DNA from: Scytalidium lignicola
Lineage: Eukaryota; Ascomycota; Leotiomycetes
Reading direction: 5' to 3'
NCBI GenBank assembly: GCA_002812745.2
Contig: NCSJ02000175.1
Location: 24,301-88,300, forward strand
Length of the DNA stretch: 64,000 nt
In this document: piece by piece, positions 35,488-47,276 of the stretch
Layout: each line of letters begins with the position of its first letter
How positions within the stretch are numbered: position 1 is the stretch's first letter
Notes under the pieces: model-generated
The model's database searches: none
Told to the model about the DNA's origin: nothing
What the model saw: the letters and a program-made list of their open reading frames with translations, nothing else
Program-made: the position numbers and the translations under genes

Positions 35488-37532
35488 ATGTTCGCCCGTC
35501 AGGTGGGAAGCGGCGAGGGGCTTGCAATTATCTCTACGATCGTTGCATTTATTGCGAGTAATATTCTCATCTCCGCCGTAGGAGGGTTTTCTTTCATCAT
35601 CACCGCATATGTTATCTACCAGCAATTCATCTCCCCGCTCTCCAAGTTCCCAGGTCCGTTCTGGGCTTCGTTGTCGCCGCTCTGGAAGCTTATCGTCTTC
35701 CGCCGAGGAGACTTCCACCTAACCATCTTAAGACTTCACGAGAAATATGGTCGGACAGTCCGGATCGCACCAAATGAAGTTATTATAGCAGAAGGATCAG
35801 CTATCCGACAAATCTATGGCACTGTGGAGGGACGAGACTTCTTCAAGGTATGAACTCTATGTTTTGTTTTAGTTTGTCGATTATATCCAATTTTGCTAAC
35901 ATAATGCAAAACAGACCGATTATTACGAGTAAGTGAATTTGAGGCGCTACATCCTATCAATCTTGTAGCCCAAAGAGAGCCTGAAGTTAGAAAACATAGC
36001 CTAACATTGCATATAGTGCATTCACCGCATTCAGACCTACTATCTTCGGCCAGCGTGATCCCGGCTTACACGCAAAGCGTAAGCGCATAGTCTCCCACGG
36101 CTATTCAATGAACGCTCTCCAAGCAATGGAAAAATACGTCCAAGACCGACTCGCTGTCTTCATGGATAAGATGTCCGGTTTCGCTTCAAATGGACAAATA
36201 GTTAATTTGAGCAAGTGGTCTCATTTCTTCGCATTCGATGTCATTGGAGAATTGGTATGCTTTTATAATCCGCCATCCACCATAATTAAATACGGTCATT
36301 TAACCAATATAATAGGCATTCAGTGAAGGATTCGGCATGCTCGATAGCGGTATCGAAGATGAACACATTTCTCTCATCAATAACCAAATGGAGTTTGGAT
36401 CTACTATTGGAATGATTCCTTCCCTGATCCCAATGACCAAATTGACGTGGCTACCAATTCCTTGGTTGAAGAGAATCCAAGCTGGAAGAGAACGTCTAAA
36501 GGAGGTAATATTTACCTAACCATAGTTACACTTAGTTTCGGGCTGCTAACTATTTCGCTAGTTAACTCGATCTCGTGTGGAACGTCGTAAGGAAAAACTG
36601 AGCGACCGCAAGGATCTACTTGGCAGACTCATCGAAGCTAAAGATCCCGTAACTGGAGAGATGTTGGATCCTATTGACCTCCGAACGGAAGCTTTCTCTA
36701 GCATGTATGTTTGCTCCATATAAGTAACATAATAGCGACCACCTACTAATTCTTTATATAGTGTTGCGGGAAGTGACTCTACTTCTTCCGCTCTTGGCTA
36801 CACCTTCTATCATATTCTCAGCCATCCAAGCGTTCAAAAAACAGTTGTTGAAGAAATACGTGCTGCTTTCCCAGACAAGGTGGTCGGCAGCGAAGATTCA
36901 ATGCCTAAGTACTCAGAACTTGGAAAGCTTCCATATCTTCAGGCCTGCATCAAAGAATCACTCCGTCTCACTCCTCCTGCGACGATCCACCTCCCTCGTT
37001 CCGTTCCAGCTGGTGGAAAGATGATTGCAGGTGTCTACTACCCTGCAAAGGTTAGTGATGATTTCACCTGACGATTCAACATTATAGTTAGAATTACTAA
37101 CACTGGATTTGCCACCAACAGACCACAGTCGGAATTTCTGCCTTACCTATCCACCACAATCCAGAGTTATTCGGCCCGGATGCCCTCCAATTTAACCCTG
37201 ACCGATGGATTCACGGCTCCAAAGGTCTTAGCGTTGAGGAGATGAACAGGTACTGGATTCCGTTTGGGGTCGGCTCACGGCAGTGTATTGGAAAGAACGT
37301 AGCTCTTCTAGAGGTAATTATCAGCTCAACCGATTCAACATCAACCCTTGTTTGTAAATACTAACAATTTATCTTATAGCTTGTGAAATTAATCGGTACC
37401 ATATTTCTCTTCTTCGACATCGATATGATTAAGAATAGTGAGACGACAGAGATTCCGGAGTCTGCATCTTACTTCTTTGCTAGAATGTCGGCGCCTGTCA
37501 TGATTAGACTAAAGGCAAGAAGTGCAGCCTAG
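35488..37532 (+). CDS. Cytochrome P450 (pisatin-demethylase-like), eight exons
   Basis: Exons 35488-35847, 35915-35928, 36017-36254, 36316-36504, 36562-36704, 36762-37050, 37122-37313 and 37380-37532 give 525 aa. Exon 2 has only 14 nt (TDYY plus part of Asp) and is needed to form FFKTDYYDAFTAFRP. A membrane anchor lies at about residues 12-50. Further motifs are the I-helix AGSDSTSSALGY, the K-helix KESLR (ExxR), the FNPDRW region and the heme loop PFGVGSRQCIG with the Cys ligand. It is a heme-thiolate monooxygenase of the ER. The N-terminal half resembles fungal CYPs related to pisatin demethylases, which detoxify plant aromatics or act in secondary metabolism. It is divergent from a Zn2Cys6 regulator. 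The substrate is not predictable. Confidence 0.92.
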
Positions 37533-38006
37533 ATCCAGAGTACGGGTTTTTGAATCTTGCATTATTTTATTTGGAAAGTCATTTTAGGGCTGCGTTGTCG
37601 AGCCTAGACGCGTCTAGTCGCGGGATATAAATCCCATTATAGGGCATGAGGACTTTCAAGTCAGCTAAGATGCGATGTCGGGGTGATTTGACTCTAGATA
37701 TGTTGAAGATTTACGAAAAGGAGACGACCTGAAGTGGTAAATCTTTTGTTGCGGAGGCTATTATGTACACAGTATATCCCTGATGAAGTACTTGATACTT
37801 TTTATGATATTATGATGAAATATCATATGCATTGTATTGCCAAGAGAATAGAATATTACAATTGCAAATATCTAAATAGTCGTCTGGCCTAACTTTACGC
37901 CATGATAGAATTTAAATACACTAATTATGTCTCTAGGACTAACAGATATAGTTTTTGAATGGGATTTTTGTCGATATTAAATTGACCTTTAGAATTCTAC
38001 ATTAAG
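37533..38006. other. Intergenic region between convergent genes
   Basis: No gene or clear structural element seen. AT-rich downstream regions of the P450 and the SesB-like gene. Confidence 0.4.
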
Positions 38007-39317
38007 TTATGCTCCACAGCTTTCGGCAATCGTTTCCTGACGACTAAATCCACCAGGTATTTCCTTGCTACTGCTAAGCCAGTTATTGGTCCCTTTTCCA
38101 ACCTCTAGTGTTAACGTATAAGAGTTAGCCATGGATGGTTGAATGCCTTTCAGCAATTCCAAAGCCTCATTCCGACGTCTTTCACTCATTATCTCGGCCG
38201 CTTTATCGACCCTATCCCGGATTACCTGTGGTGCCTCTTTGCTATACCTTTTAAGCGCAGCAACTACAGTCCGGAAACCCTGTTCCGAATTCTTTTTAAA
38301 TCTAACCATTTCTCTATGGTCACCCGCAATACCACATCTCTCGGTGTTATCCAAAATCGGTGCTGCACTCGCTTCATCCACGATGTAGTCCTTTGTATAT
38401 TTCAGGTCAGTCTTCTCTTGTTCCCAGAAAAAGAAGATGCGAAAGTTCGGCATCAATGGGGCGAATTGATCGCTGATATTTTGTAGAGTCTCGGACTCTT
38501 CTTCCAGTGCGGCAAGCAAGCTCGATTCGACTTGTACTGCACCCTTTGGAATCAAGATGGAGGCAAGCTTTTGAAGACTGCCAAGAAGACGAGCTTTACT
38601 TGTCCCATTATGTGGGGTGGCAAAGAAGAGCACGGCGAATGTGCAGGTATATATTGATTGTAAATGTGCTATTTTTGAAGAAACACGACTTGCGGAATAT
38701 GCTAACGCCTAGTGATGGATCCAGGTTAGCAGCAGCCGGAAGGCTTGAGTGTTGCCAAGCCGGTAAAACTAAATAAAGACTTACCCGTTTTACAATGATT
38801 CCACCAAGGGAATGACATATAAATATAATAGGTCTATAGTTCGCATCTTCAAGCTACCGTGAATTAGCAGCTTACTAATAACGACTAAACTCCTTTGGAT
38901 TCCGGACTGCCTTCCTAGATCTGGTCAATATAAGAGGCAACTTACATCCCTATCAGCTTGTAACTGTGCAATAAGCGTTTGGGCATGTTGCAAAACTCGG
39001 TCCGAGCTCGTGGTGTCACCCGTCAAGGAAGTGATATTGGAAATATAGCTCCATGAAAGCACACGAGCATTCTTTATATACTTGGGTAGAAAATCCGGAT
39101 GGTTTAGCCAGCAGACATTCTGGGATTTGGATGTCCACGTCTTGAGGACGTCTCCATTGAGCCCGTGAACGGCGACGATACTTTAGTAGAATGTATAAGT
39201 TAGCTAGCAAGGCTTTTGACTATTCGCAGCTAGGCAATGGTGAACTAACTCGATCTCGGGCTCACCAGGCGGGCAATACAGCTCGTGAATTCCAAAATCC
39301 TGCTCTGAAGGCCCCAT
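38007..39317 (-). CDS. Stand-alone SesB-like serine esterase (NLR effector-type domain)
   Basis: Exons 39317-39250, 39180-38946, 38853-38785 and 38708-38007 encode 357 aa. The alpha/beta-hydrolase core reads DIVAVHGLNGDVLKTW, then SWSYISNITSL, the nucleophile motif FICHSLGGIIVKR with Ser116, LFFATPHNG, and VDEASAAPILDNTER with a downstream His (DHREM). This is the lipase-like SesB domain that in many fungi forms the N-terminus of NB-ARC/TPR receptors. Here it stands alone. It stays alignable with the NLR at 42453-46076 up to the linker SERRRNEALEL, then ends after a short unrelated tail with no NB-ARC. It may be a free effector, a regulator, or an NLR that lost its C-terminal parts. No signal peptide is seen; probably cytosolic. 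Confidence 0.85.
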
Positions 39318-40054
39318 TATTCGAAATTTGACTCTTTGGAGGGCAGAATTGACAAGTTTCTTTTTAGGTCAGCTTGAAGAAGAAACTTCTGCTAAAAGAG
39401 TGAAATGATGCCCGTCGCAGCCCAGCGTCGCCGCGCCTCCTTGTATTGAGCCTTATCTCTTCTAATGTGGTCGAGCTATGCCACAATAGTGCTAGCAGAT
39501 GAGGCCGCAGGTAATATCACCTCTCTTTGATTCGTAAATAGCCCCTGCGAATATAGTTCTCTAGTAACACCGACAGCTCGTAAATACAAAGAGGGCTTTC
39601 AGGAGGCTCTGAGCACACTGACTCAACAAAAGCAGACCTTGATACAGAGAGCTACAATACTATTCATCTAACTTAAAAAGAGAGAATTTCGGAATATATC
39701 TGGGAACAGAATGACTAGCGAAAAACTTATTTGTTATTGGTGGCCGAGTAGTGATGGGTGGACGACGAGGCTACGAAGAACATGGTCCAGTGAACACGTC
39801 AGAGGGGCTTTAAGGTCCACCAAATGGTTACCAGTCCTCCGAGAAGCACTCCACCCTCAAATTGGTATTAAAAGATTTCTCTCTAACTACAAATACCGTC
39901 TATTCGAACTTTGTTTAACTTGGATAATAATTGTAAAATATTTCGAAATTATAAATACTCAGCAAATCAGAAATTCGATTTCATTCTTGTATATTGCTTC
40001 TATAGTTTCAATGCATGCATATATATACTATCTATCCGTCTCACATGGTTCTAT
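39318..40054. other. Intergenic region
   Basis: No supported gene. A 185-codon plus-strand open frame (39711-40268) overlaps the P450 3' exon antisense and carries no family motif. Confidence 0.4.
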
Positions 40055-41903
40055 TTATAATCGTTTAGTCTTCACTTTACATCCATCAGCACTCGAAAGC
40101 ACAAGTGTTAGGCGTTGTCTCTCCATCCCAACCGGCTCCGTCTTCTCGCCCTCAGGCAGCGTAATAGCCGATGTGATTTGGAGCAGCCTAATAACTGTAT
40201 ACGAAACCTCCATAAGAGCAAAGTCTTCACCAAGGCACTGCCTTGGTCCACCACTAAATGGGAAATAAGACCAGCCTATATTTGCGAGCTCGTCGCCTTC
40301 CCAACGTTCAGGGCGAAAGTCACCTGCGTCCTGGCCATATATATTCATTCTCCGTGAATGGACGTATTGTGAATATACTACTAGCTCTCCTTTCCTCACC
40401 AGTATAGGGTCGTTTCCGTCTGGCCCGCCACCGGTCGGTAGAAGGGTGGTGTGAATTGCCGTTCGATTATTCAATGGCACAGGTGGATAGAGGCGAAGAC
40501 CTTCAAAGTCACATAGAATGTTAGTTTCATAAATATGAGCGTTTTTTCTTTCACTATTTACTTACTCTCTTTGATAACGCAAGAAAGATAAAGCATTTTC
40601 CTAATCTGCTCTCTGGTTGGGTGATCAGATTCACCCATAACGAAAGATACTTCTTTTCGAAGGCGGTTCATTGTTTCAGGATGGCGCACAAGAAGGCGAC
40701 TGGGAGTAGGAAATCTCAGGATTAGAAAGGAATAAGATGGATTAGTACAGGTTAGAAACTTACAATGTCCAAGATAAACAACACGCTGTCGTGTCTCGCC
40801 CAGCGAGTAAGACGTTGAGTAGCTGATCTCGAAGGTCGACATCACTTGTAGATACTTTAGCAATCTGATTTATAAAACTGAATGATTCATCCTCGGATGT
40901 GCTCTCTTTAATTTTCAGATTTTGTTCCTTGATATAACGTTCGACAAAACGATGCACATTAGCGCATGCTCGCCGAAATTTGGCAGGATTGTAAAAGAAA
41001 TGCCACGGAGCAATGCGAAATCTCTTGGCCAATCCCTCTTGGGCTACGGTGAAACTTTCTGCGAACATCCTGTTCTCAGCATCCTGGTCAATATCTGCTC
41101 TTAAACTGTAGACTGATTGTCCAAACAGGAGAGCGGTGGCCGTATCCAGCGTAAGGCTAAAGAAGAGGGGTTGCAGGTCCATCACTCCATCCTCTGGTAT
41201 GTGTGTGATGAGATTGTCCACATGCTCTCGGAATTGGTCAAGATTTTGGTACTGTGTTTGAATAAATTGTTTTCGCAGTAGCTCTCTCGAATGTTTCCAG
41301 GCCAGGCCCTCCTGTGTGAAGATACCATTACCCAAGAGCGGGGCAAAGACCTGTTGTCTGACTCCAAAACCGTAATCTGCGAGGCCATAATTAATAAATT
41401 AATGCTCATTGTTGGAAGAGCAAATCATGACCTGGCTTACCCTTGAAGTTTGTAGACAACACCGCTTCTACGTTCTTGGGATGTAGGACGTGGAATGCCC
41501 GCGGGCCGACCAGCAAGTATTGATAGAGATTGTTGCGCGGTTCGTAGTCCTTAGCAATGGAGCAAAGGAAAGCAAGGAGACGCCCTTCTGCATTCGAATC
41601 CCAAAGCTCCTTTATACGGTCAATGCCGAGTGGCCATCGCTTTGGCAGTTCAGGGGGGAGGTGGCAGCCATGGCGACGACCGAAAGCAGTATCTGCCTAC
41701 AATCCATGAGTTAGAACTCAATATGTCTCAATTATACTACTTAGTGATATTCGACGTACCCGGTATTCAAGATAAGATTTGGTGACGTGGTAGAAAAGGT
41801 GGGCTACACCTGCTAGCAGGAGCCCGAAAACCCACGGTCGCCTTGTTCCCAATTCCCTGATCGTGTCGCGTAGAGCCTCGAGAGAGAGGTTTTCGGCGCT
41901 CAT
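40055..41903 (-). CDS. Cytochrome P450, CYP52-like (fatty acid/alkane hydroxylase type)
   Basis: Exons 41903-41760, 41696-41441, 41376-40764, 40699-40566 and 40500-40055 give 530 aa. A single N-terminal anchor (WVFGLLLAGVAHLFYHV, about residues 24-40) places it in the ER. Motifs are the I-helix LLAGRDTTACCLSW, the K-helix KESLRLYPPVPLNNRTA, FRPERWEGDE, and the heme loop PFSGGPRQCLGEDFALMEVSY. The RTA and GGGPDG..P segments are typical of the CYP52/CYP539 group, which hydroxylates alkanes and fatty acids at the terminal carbon. It lies between the two SesB-domain genes and is transcribed away from the NLR. A functional link to them is not evident. Confidence 0.92.
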
Positions 41904-42452
41904 AGAGACTCTTTTACATAGAGAACGAGCTGACGATAGATATAGATAGTAATGGAAACCAAGCCTTTGTTTAAGAGCGTACTCAACCAAGAAAGAAACA
42001 AACAATGGATTTTGCTTCTAAAAGTCTCTAGGCCCGGGCCGGGGCGGGTGGATGAACGATTTTCATTTAGAGCCCACGCCAGACTGTCGAGCGCCGCAGG
42101 GGAAGAGGTTCAGGAAGCTCCGATTGGGAAGGTGTGTTGTCTCTAGGCGCTAACCTGCAGTGGCCCTGCGTTATCACAGCTCCGAACGTTGGGTAATTCG
42201 TCCACTGAGAGCGCTGACCAAGAGTTGGCGTCAGCGGAGGCCGCACCCTCCCTTCCCCTCCCGTCCGCTCCCTCTAACCCCCCGCTCCCCAGCAGGGAGC
42301 ACCCAGGTCCAAGACCGGACATTCTCCAACAGTTACAGTATCTTAATCTGATAATTATCTATCCTCTCAACATGGTGAGCATGCTTTGCTACATCAACGT
42401 TGATAAATGTTGATCTCACGCCCTTAATAGACGGGTCGCTGGAGACTTAAGC
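41904..42452. other. Divergent intergenic region, P450 / NLR
   Basis: No gene seen. It includes GC-rich stretches (42030-42050 and 42240-42300) with several CCCC/GGGG blocks. Confidence 0.4.
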
Positions 42453-45400
42453 ATGCCGTCGGATCTCCTTCAGCTTCACAAGGCTGGGCTGGACCAGGAC
42501 AGTCCTAGTCGGGATGCAGGAAATGGGTTGGTAGAGTAAGTACAGGAAACTCGGCTCTTCACCTGGTAAATTAGTTGTCACGAATGGAGGCTGACTCGTC
42601 CGGACACTGATAGCATCGTTGCTGTCCATGGCTTGAATGAGAACAAGATCGCGGCATGGACCGATCCTGATTCCGAAATTCTCTGGCTACGTGACTTGCT
42701 GCCAACGACGATTGCCGTGGCACGCGTCTTGACATACGGCTACGACGCTTCGGCTTCCTCTTTCTACAGCGCTGGCTGCGCCGATGCCATCCAGAAGCAG
42801 GCGCACACCCTCATAGCATCCTTACAGGCAGACCGTAACATAGAAGGATGTGATTACCGGCCCATTATCTTCATATGCCATGGCCTTGGCGGCATCTTGG
42901 TCAAGAAAGCGCTGGCATACTCTGCCAGCAGGACATCTGCGCAAGTAGTTCATTTATACAGCATCTTTGTTTCTACATACGCTATTCTCTTCTTCGGAAC
43001 TCCACACACTCATGTAAATATGACCCGTTGGCTAGAACTAGAATCGGTGCAGAATTCAAACATGCTGCACAGAAAAACTAGCCAGCACAATCCCACGCTC
43101 AACCGTGATTCAGAGACTTTGGACGCCATTACAGACCAATTCGCCCCTCTCATGAAACAGTTCCGTGTGTACTTCTTCTGGGAAGAAGTTCCCACAAAAT
43201 TGAAGAATGAGTTAGGATACATCGTTGACGAATCATCTGCAGCTCCAATTTTGGATAATACAGAACGGTCAGGCATAGACGCCACTCATTCACGCATGGT
43301 CAAGTTCTCGAATACCAAATCTTCGAGTTATAGGATGGTCCTCGCCGCTCTGACACGTTACTGTCGTGAAGCACCAAAAATTATTGATCGTCGTTGGGAG
43401 GTGGCGCTGGCTATGCTGGCCCGAACACGATCAAATGAGGCCTTTGAGCTTGCAGGTCTAGAATTTGATATTGATAACCTGCTATTCCACAACCATCACA
43501 TTAATGCTCCGAAGATATCATACCCTAAATACTTTATGCCACCGCCAGACACTACATCCGAATTCATTGGGCGTGAAGACGTGTCTGAAATGCTACAGAA
43601 GGTCTTATTTTCTCAGGAGCACACATCAACTCGCAAGCAAAAGAGATTCGTCATACACGGAATGGGAGGCTGCGGTAAGACTCAATTTTGCTCTAAATTC
43701 GCTAAAGACTATCAAGAACGGTAAACAGTGACATCTTATTATGTAGGTTTTGTTAGATACTGATTAAGCGCTCATTTTAGATTTTGGGCAGTATTTACCA
43801 TCCATGCTGCATCGATGGAGACCGCAAAGGAATCATTTGCTGAGATTGGCAAGATTGGTGGAATGGAGGCAACTGAACGAGCTGGAAAGCATTGGCTTTC
43901 CCAGCTGGAAGAACCCTGGTTGCTTATAATTGACAACGCTGATGATCCGGAGTTAGATTTGCCGCATTTATTCCCCGAAGGTATTAGAGGTCATATTATT
44001 GTAACGACCAGAAATCCAGACTTTCGGAGCCACGCCACCGTTGGTAGTATTAAACTCAACGGTCTTAAGGAGTCTGAAGCTTTACATCTTCTATTCCACC
44101 ACGCGGACATCCCTAGGCCGTGGGATGCCTCCACCGAAGCCGCAGGAAATGAGATTACACGCTCTCTAGGATATCTTGCACTTGCTTTAATTCAGGCAGG
44201 GACCTCGATCTTTAGAAAGATATGTGACCTGAAGGATTACTTAAATTTCCACAACCACTATCGGAATCGACATCTAGTCCGACCGCGCTCCACAGCTGTA
44301 GAAAAAGATGATGACATTGTCTATTCTGCGTTCGACTTCTCCTTACATTATCTAGAAGCTAAAGGCACTGTTATTAGCCGCGATGCAGTCGAAATCCTTA
44401 ACATAGTTGGCTTTTACCATTTTGAACACATCCGCGTTGACATCTTCACCAGAGCCGTGGAAAATCGTTTCAAAGCCGTTTCCAACTCTTCGAAAAAGCC
44501 CTATTCCTCAAGACTTGCGGACGCAGTGGTCAAACGACTAGAACCCCCTTCTCTTCTTCCAAACTTCCTGAGACAGAAACCAGAAATGCTGCATCCATAT
44601 CATGTGAGGCGAGCATTACACGAACTACATTCGCTATCTCTAATTAACTATGATAGGAAAGACGCAAGTTTCTCCTTGCACCCTCTAGTACATGCTTGGG
44701 CTCGCGATCGCCTCGACCCAGGGGAGAAAGTCCTCTGGGCACAGATTGCATTAAACACACTTACTCAGTCCATCTTGCTTCCACCGGACGATATAGGAGA
44801 AGTACATGGAGAATTTCGAAAGGATCTGCTCCCTCATCTTGATACCTGTTTAGAGGCATCTCCGATCAAAATAAAAGATTATGGTGGTCGATGGGGACGG
44901 CTCAAACTTTCCTCTGCAAAGGTCTTCCGACAAACATTGCTGTTCATTATCCGAGACCAAGCTGTCAATGCAGGGAAGTGTGGTTATGTATATGCAGAGC
45001 GTGGTCGATTTATCAAAGCGGCGAAATATTTGTCCATGGTCAAGGATGCATTGATCCAAACGTCAGGATATGAGAACGAGAAAACAATGACAGTAATGTT
45101 AGGTCTTGCCGGAACATATTGGGGCCTGGGACGATTGGAAGAAGCTATTGCTCTACAAGAACGTGTTATTGAGGCTCGTTCAAAGGTGTTTAGTCCCGAT
45201 CATCGTGAAACCCTTATGGCAATGGATCATCTGGGAAAGTCATATTGGCTGCATGGTCAATACCATGAAGCACTCGAATTGCAGCAACACACCACGGATC
45301 GGATGAAAGTCACTTTAGGCCCGAATCATAAAGACACGCTCGCCGCTCTAGATAATTTGGGTGTGACACTCGGTTCCTGGCATAGGTTCCAGGAGAGTGC

Positions 45401-46076
45401 GCAGATCCATCGACGAGTTCTTCGCTACAGAGAAAAGAACCTCGGGGCTACAAATTTAGATACTCTTACAACCATGAATAATCTAGCAATGGCACTACTG
45501 GACCTTAATCGTCTGGATGAATCAAAAGGCCTGATGCTCAAAGTTTATGAAGAGCGAAAGCTGAAGCTTGGAAAGGAGCATCCTTGGACTCTATGGGCGC
45601 TCTGCAACCTAGCAAAAATCAACATCAACATGGGACTACTTAAAGAAGCCGAATCCATGTTGATAGGTGGAATAGCGGCTGGAAAGCGTAGTCTGGGTGA
45701 TGATCACTTAGGAGTCCTAATGGGCTGTGGAATGCTTTCAATAACCTACGCCCGGCAGGGCCGACTTAAGGAAGCGGAGACTCTCACTTTGGATACGGTC
45801 CATGGGTTTGAAATATCTCGTGGTCCCGAACACCCAGATTCGGTATATGCTATGTTCAAGCTGGCACAGCTATACGAGTTACATGGAAATTTGGAGAAAG
45901 CTACTCAGACTTGCGAGGTTGCGCTGGAGCGATCCCTTGCCAGGCTGAAAAAGGAACATCCATTTTATGAGAAGATTGAATCCTTGCTGGGCTCACTTCG
46001 AAGTCAGCTCGCGCAACTAACGATTGATGATGACTCTGAAAATGGTGTTCAGGATCATATAAAACAGGAAAGTTAA
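42453..46076 (+). CDS. Fungal NLR: SesB-like domain, NB-ARC, TPR repeats
   Basis: Three exons, 42453-42535, 42614-43720 and 43781-46076, 1161 aa. Exon 1 supplies MPSDLLQLHKAGLDQDSPSR and the first junction rebuilds DIVAVHGLNENK. Residues about 28-300 are a SesB-like alpha/beta-hydrolase domain, but the nucleophile motif reads CHGLGG (Gly118; codon 42882-42884 GGC) instead of CHSLGG. NB-ARC follows, with P-loop HGMGGCGKTQ (377-384) and Walker B WLLIIDNADDPE, then RGHIIVTTRNPDF. From about 45000 there are seven or more 42-residue tetratricopeptide repeats of the kinesin-light-chain type (LGKSYWLHGQYHEALELQ, LAKININMGLLKEAESM). Such proteins act in non-self recognition and programmed cell death. 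The TPR units are clearly diverged from one another, unlike loci under recent repeat homogenisation. Confidence 0.92.
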
Positions 46077-47276
46077 CACTGAATCTCATATTCGAATTCG
46101 CAATGGAAGAACATGGTGAAGAGACGTCAAANTTTTTTTAACAGATCAAGCTCAACATAGAGGGATATACTGTAAGATGATTACGATGAGTTTGAGTCAC
46201 TAAATTGTGAACATTCAGCATTCGCATTGCTTAAAGGGGAAGATGGCTGGTCAAGGTCATCCACGGCGTTAATATCAATCCTAGCTTGGACTTCGGGTTT
46301 GAAATTAGAGGAATCTACATGCGACAAAGGGCGTTGATGTACTGCTATTAACGGTTGTAAATTATTAACCATGCACATAGCTGGAATAGAGCATACAGCT
46401 CACCAATATATACGGGGTTACTTACAGCATCGAATACAACTAGAAGGTAGGAGAATAGAGATTTTTGAGTCGATATTACACTAGTGGATGTCAGTTTGAA
46501 GGTTGACGCCCTGAAAAGGATGTCGAAGAGAGGCATATATGGTAGAAACTACGTATTGTAGTTTTATATAGATGTAAACTATGGTTGGCTGTCTGTATAA
46601 TCTTAATTCCACGTAAAGTGAGCGCTCCACGGATGGGATTCGAAGAGCATGATATAACATCAACTGGATGTGATGCTATGATCAGTATTTTGCAGTATAT
46701 AGTTAAAAATGATTGTTATTGAAATTTCTAACAGTTCTCACTATAGGATACAAATTATAAAAACGAATGATACTTCAAATGTCTAAAAGTAGGGAAGTGA
46801 TGACGTCATGATCTAATTTACACGTGTAGCGCCGCCCTTAAGCCCGAAAGAAAAGCGCTGAACCGTGCCATCATCCGACAACCCAAGACTGCACCCTTTT
46901 CATTGCGGCGTTAGCAGCTTCCTATCGCCTACCACGCCAAGGAGAGTCCAGACCAACACTACTTGATGACCTAATCCACCGACATCTCTTGGTCGCCATC
47001 GGAAATACTTGATCTTTCTTGGACCCCCTTCAAGCTTCACATACGACGCCCCTACTTACCGCCGAAATGATCGGTCCTGTTTAAGACATTACAGTACAAA
47101 GGTAGATATGAGGTAGGAGCACTCTCTTCTCTATAAATCCAAGTCCATGCCCTCGATTTAGATTCAATCTATCATTATCAGCATCTTCAAGAACAACATC
47201 ATAGTCATACCACATTATATACAAAGCACATTACCCGACCCCTCAAAACATATCTTAACACCATAATTACCACAAA
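46077..47276. other. Intergenic region
   Basis: No supported gene. Two adjacent minus-strand frames (46181-46378 and 46348-46536) flank a good donor (GTAAGTAACC) but cannot be joined in phase. An undetermined base lies at 46132. Confidence 0.4.
47132..47139 (+). promoter_or_regulatory. Possible TATA box of the reductase gene
   Basis: TATAAATC at about 145 bp before the ATG at 47277. A C/A-rich leader (CACATTATATACAAAGCACA) follows, typical of well-expressed fungal genes. Positional evidence only. Confidence 0.35.

Noticed and set aside
35078..35581. 167-codon plus-strand frame spanning a promoter and P450 exon 1
   Set aside because: Overlaps the P450 start in another frame and shows no motif.
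39711..40268. 185-codon plus-strand frame
   Set aside because: Partly antisense to the P450 heme-loop exon; no recognisable protein features.
46181..46536. Possible two-exon minus-strand gene after the NLR
   Set aside because: A good GTAAGT donor exists, but the acceptor side joins in the wrong phase to the longer downstream frame; left as a possible relic.
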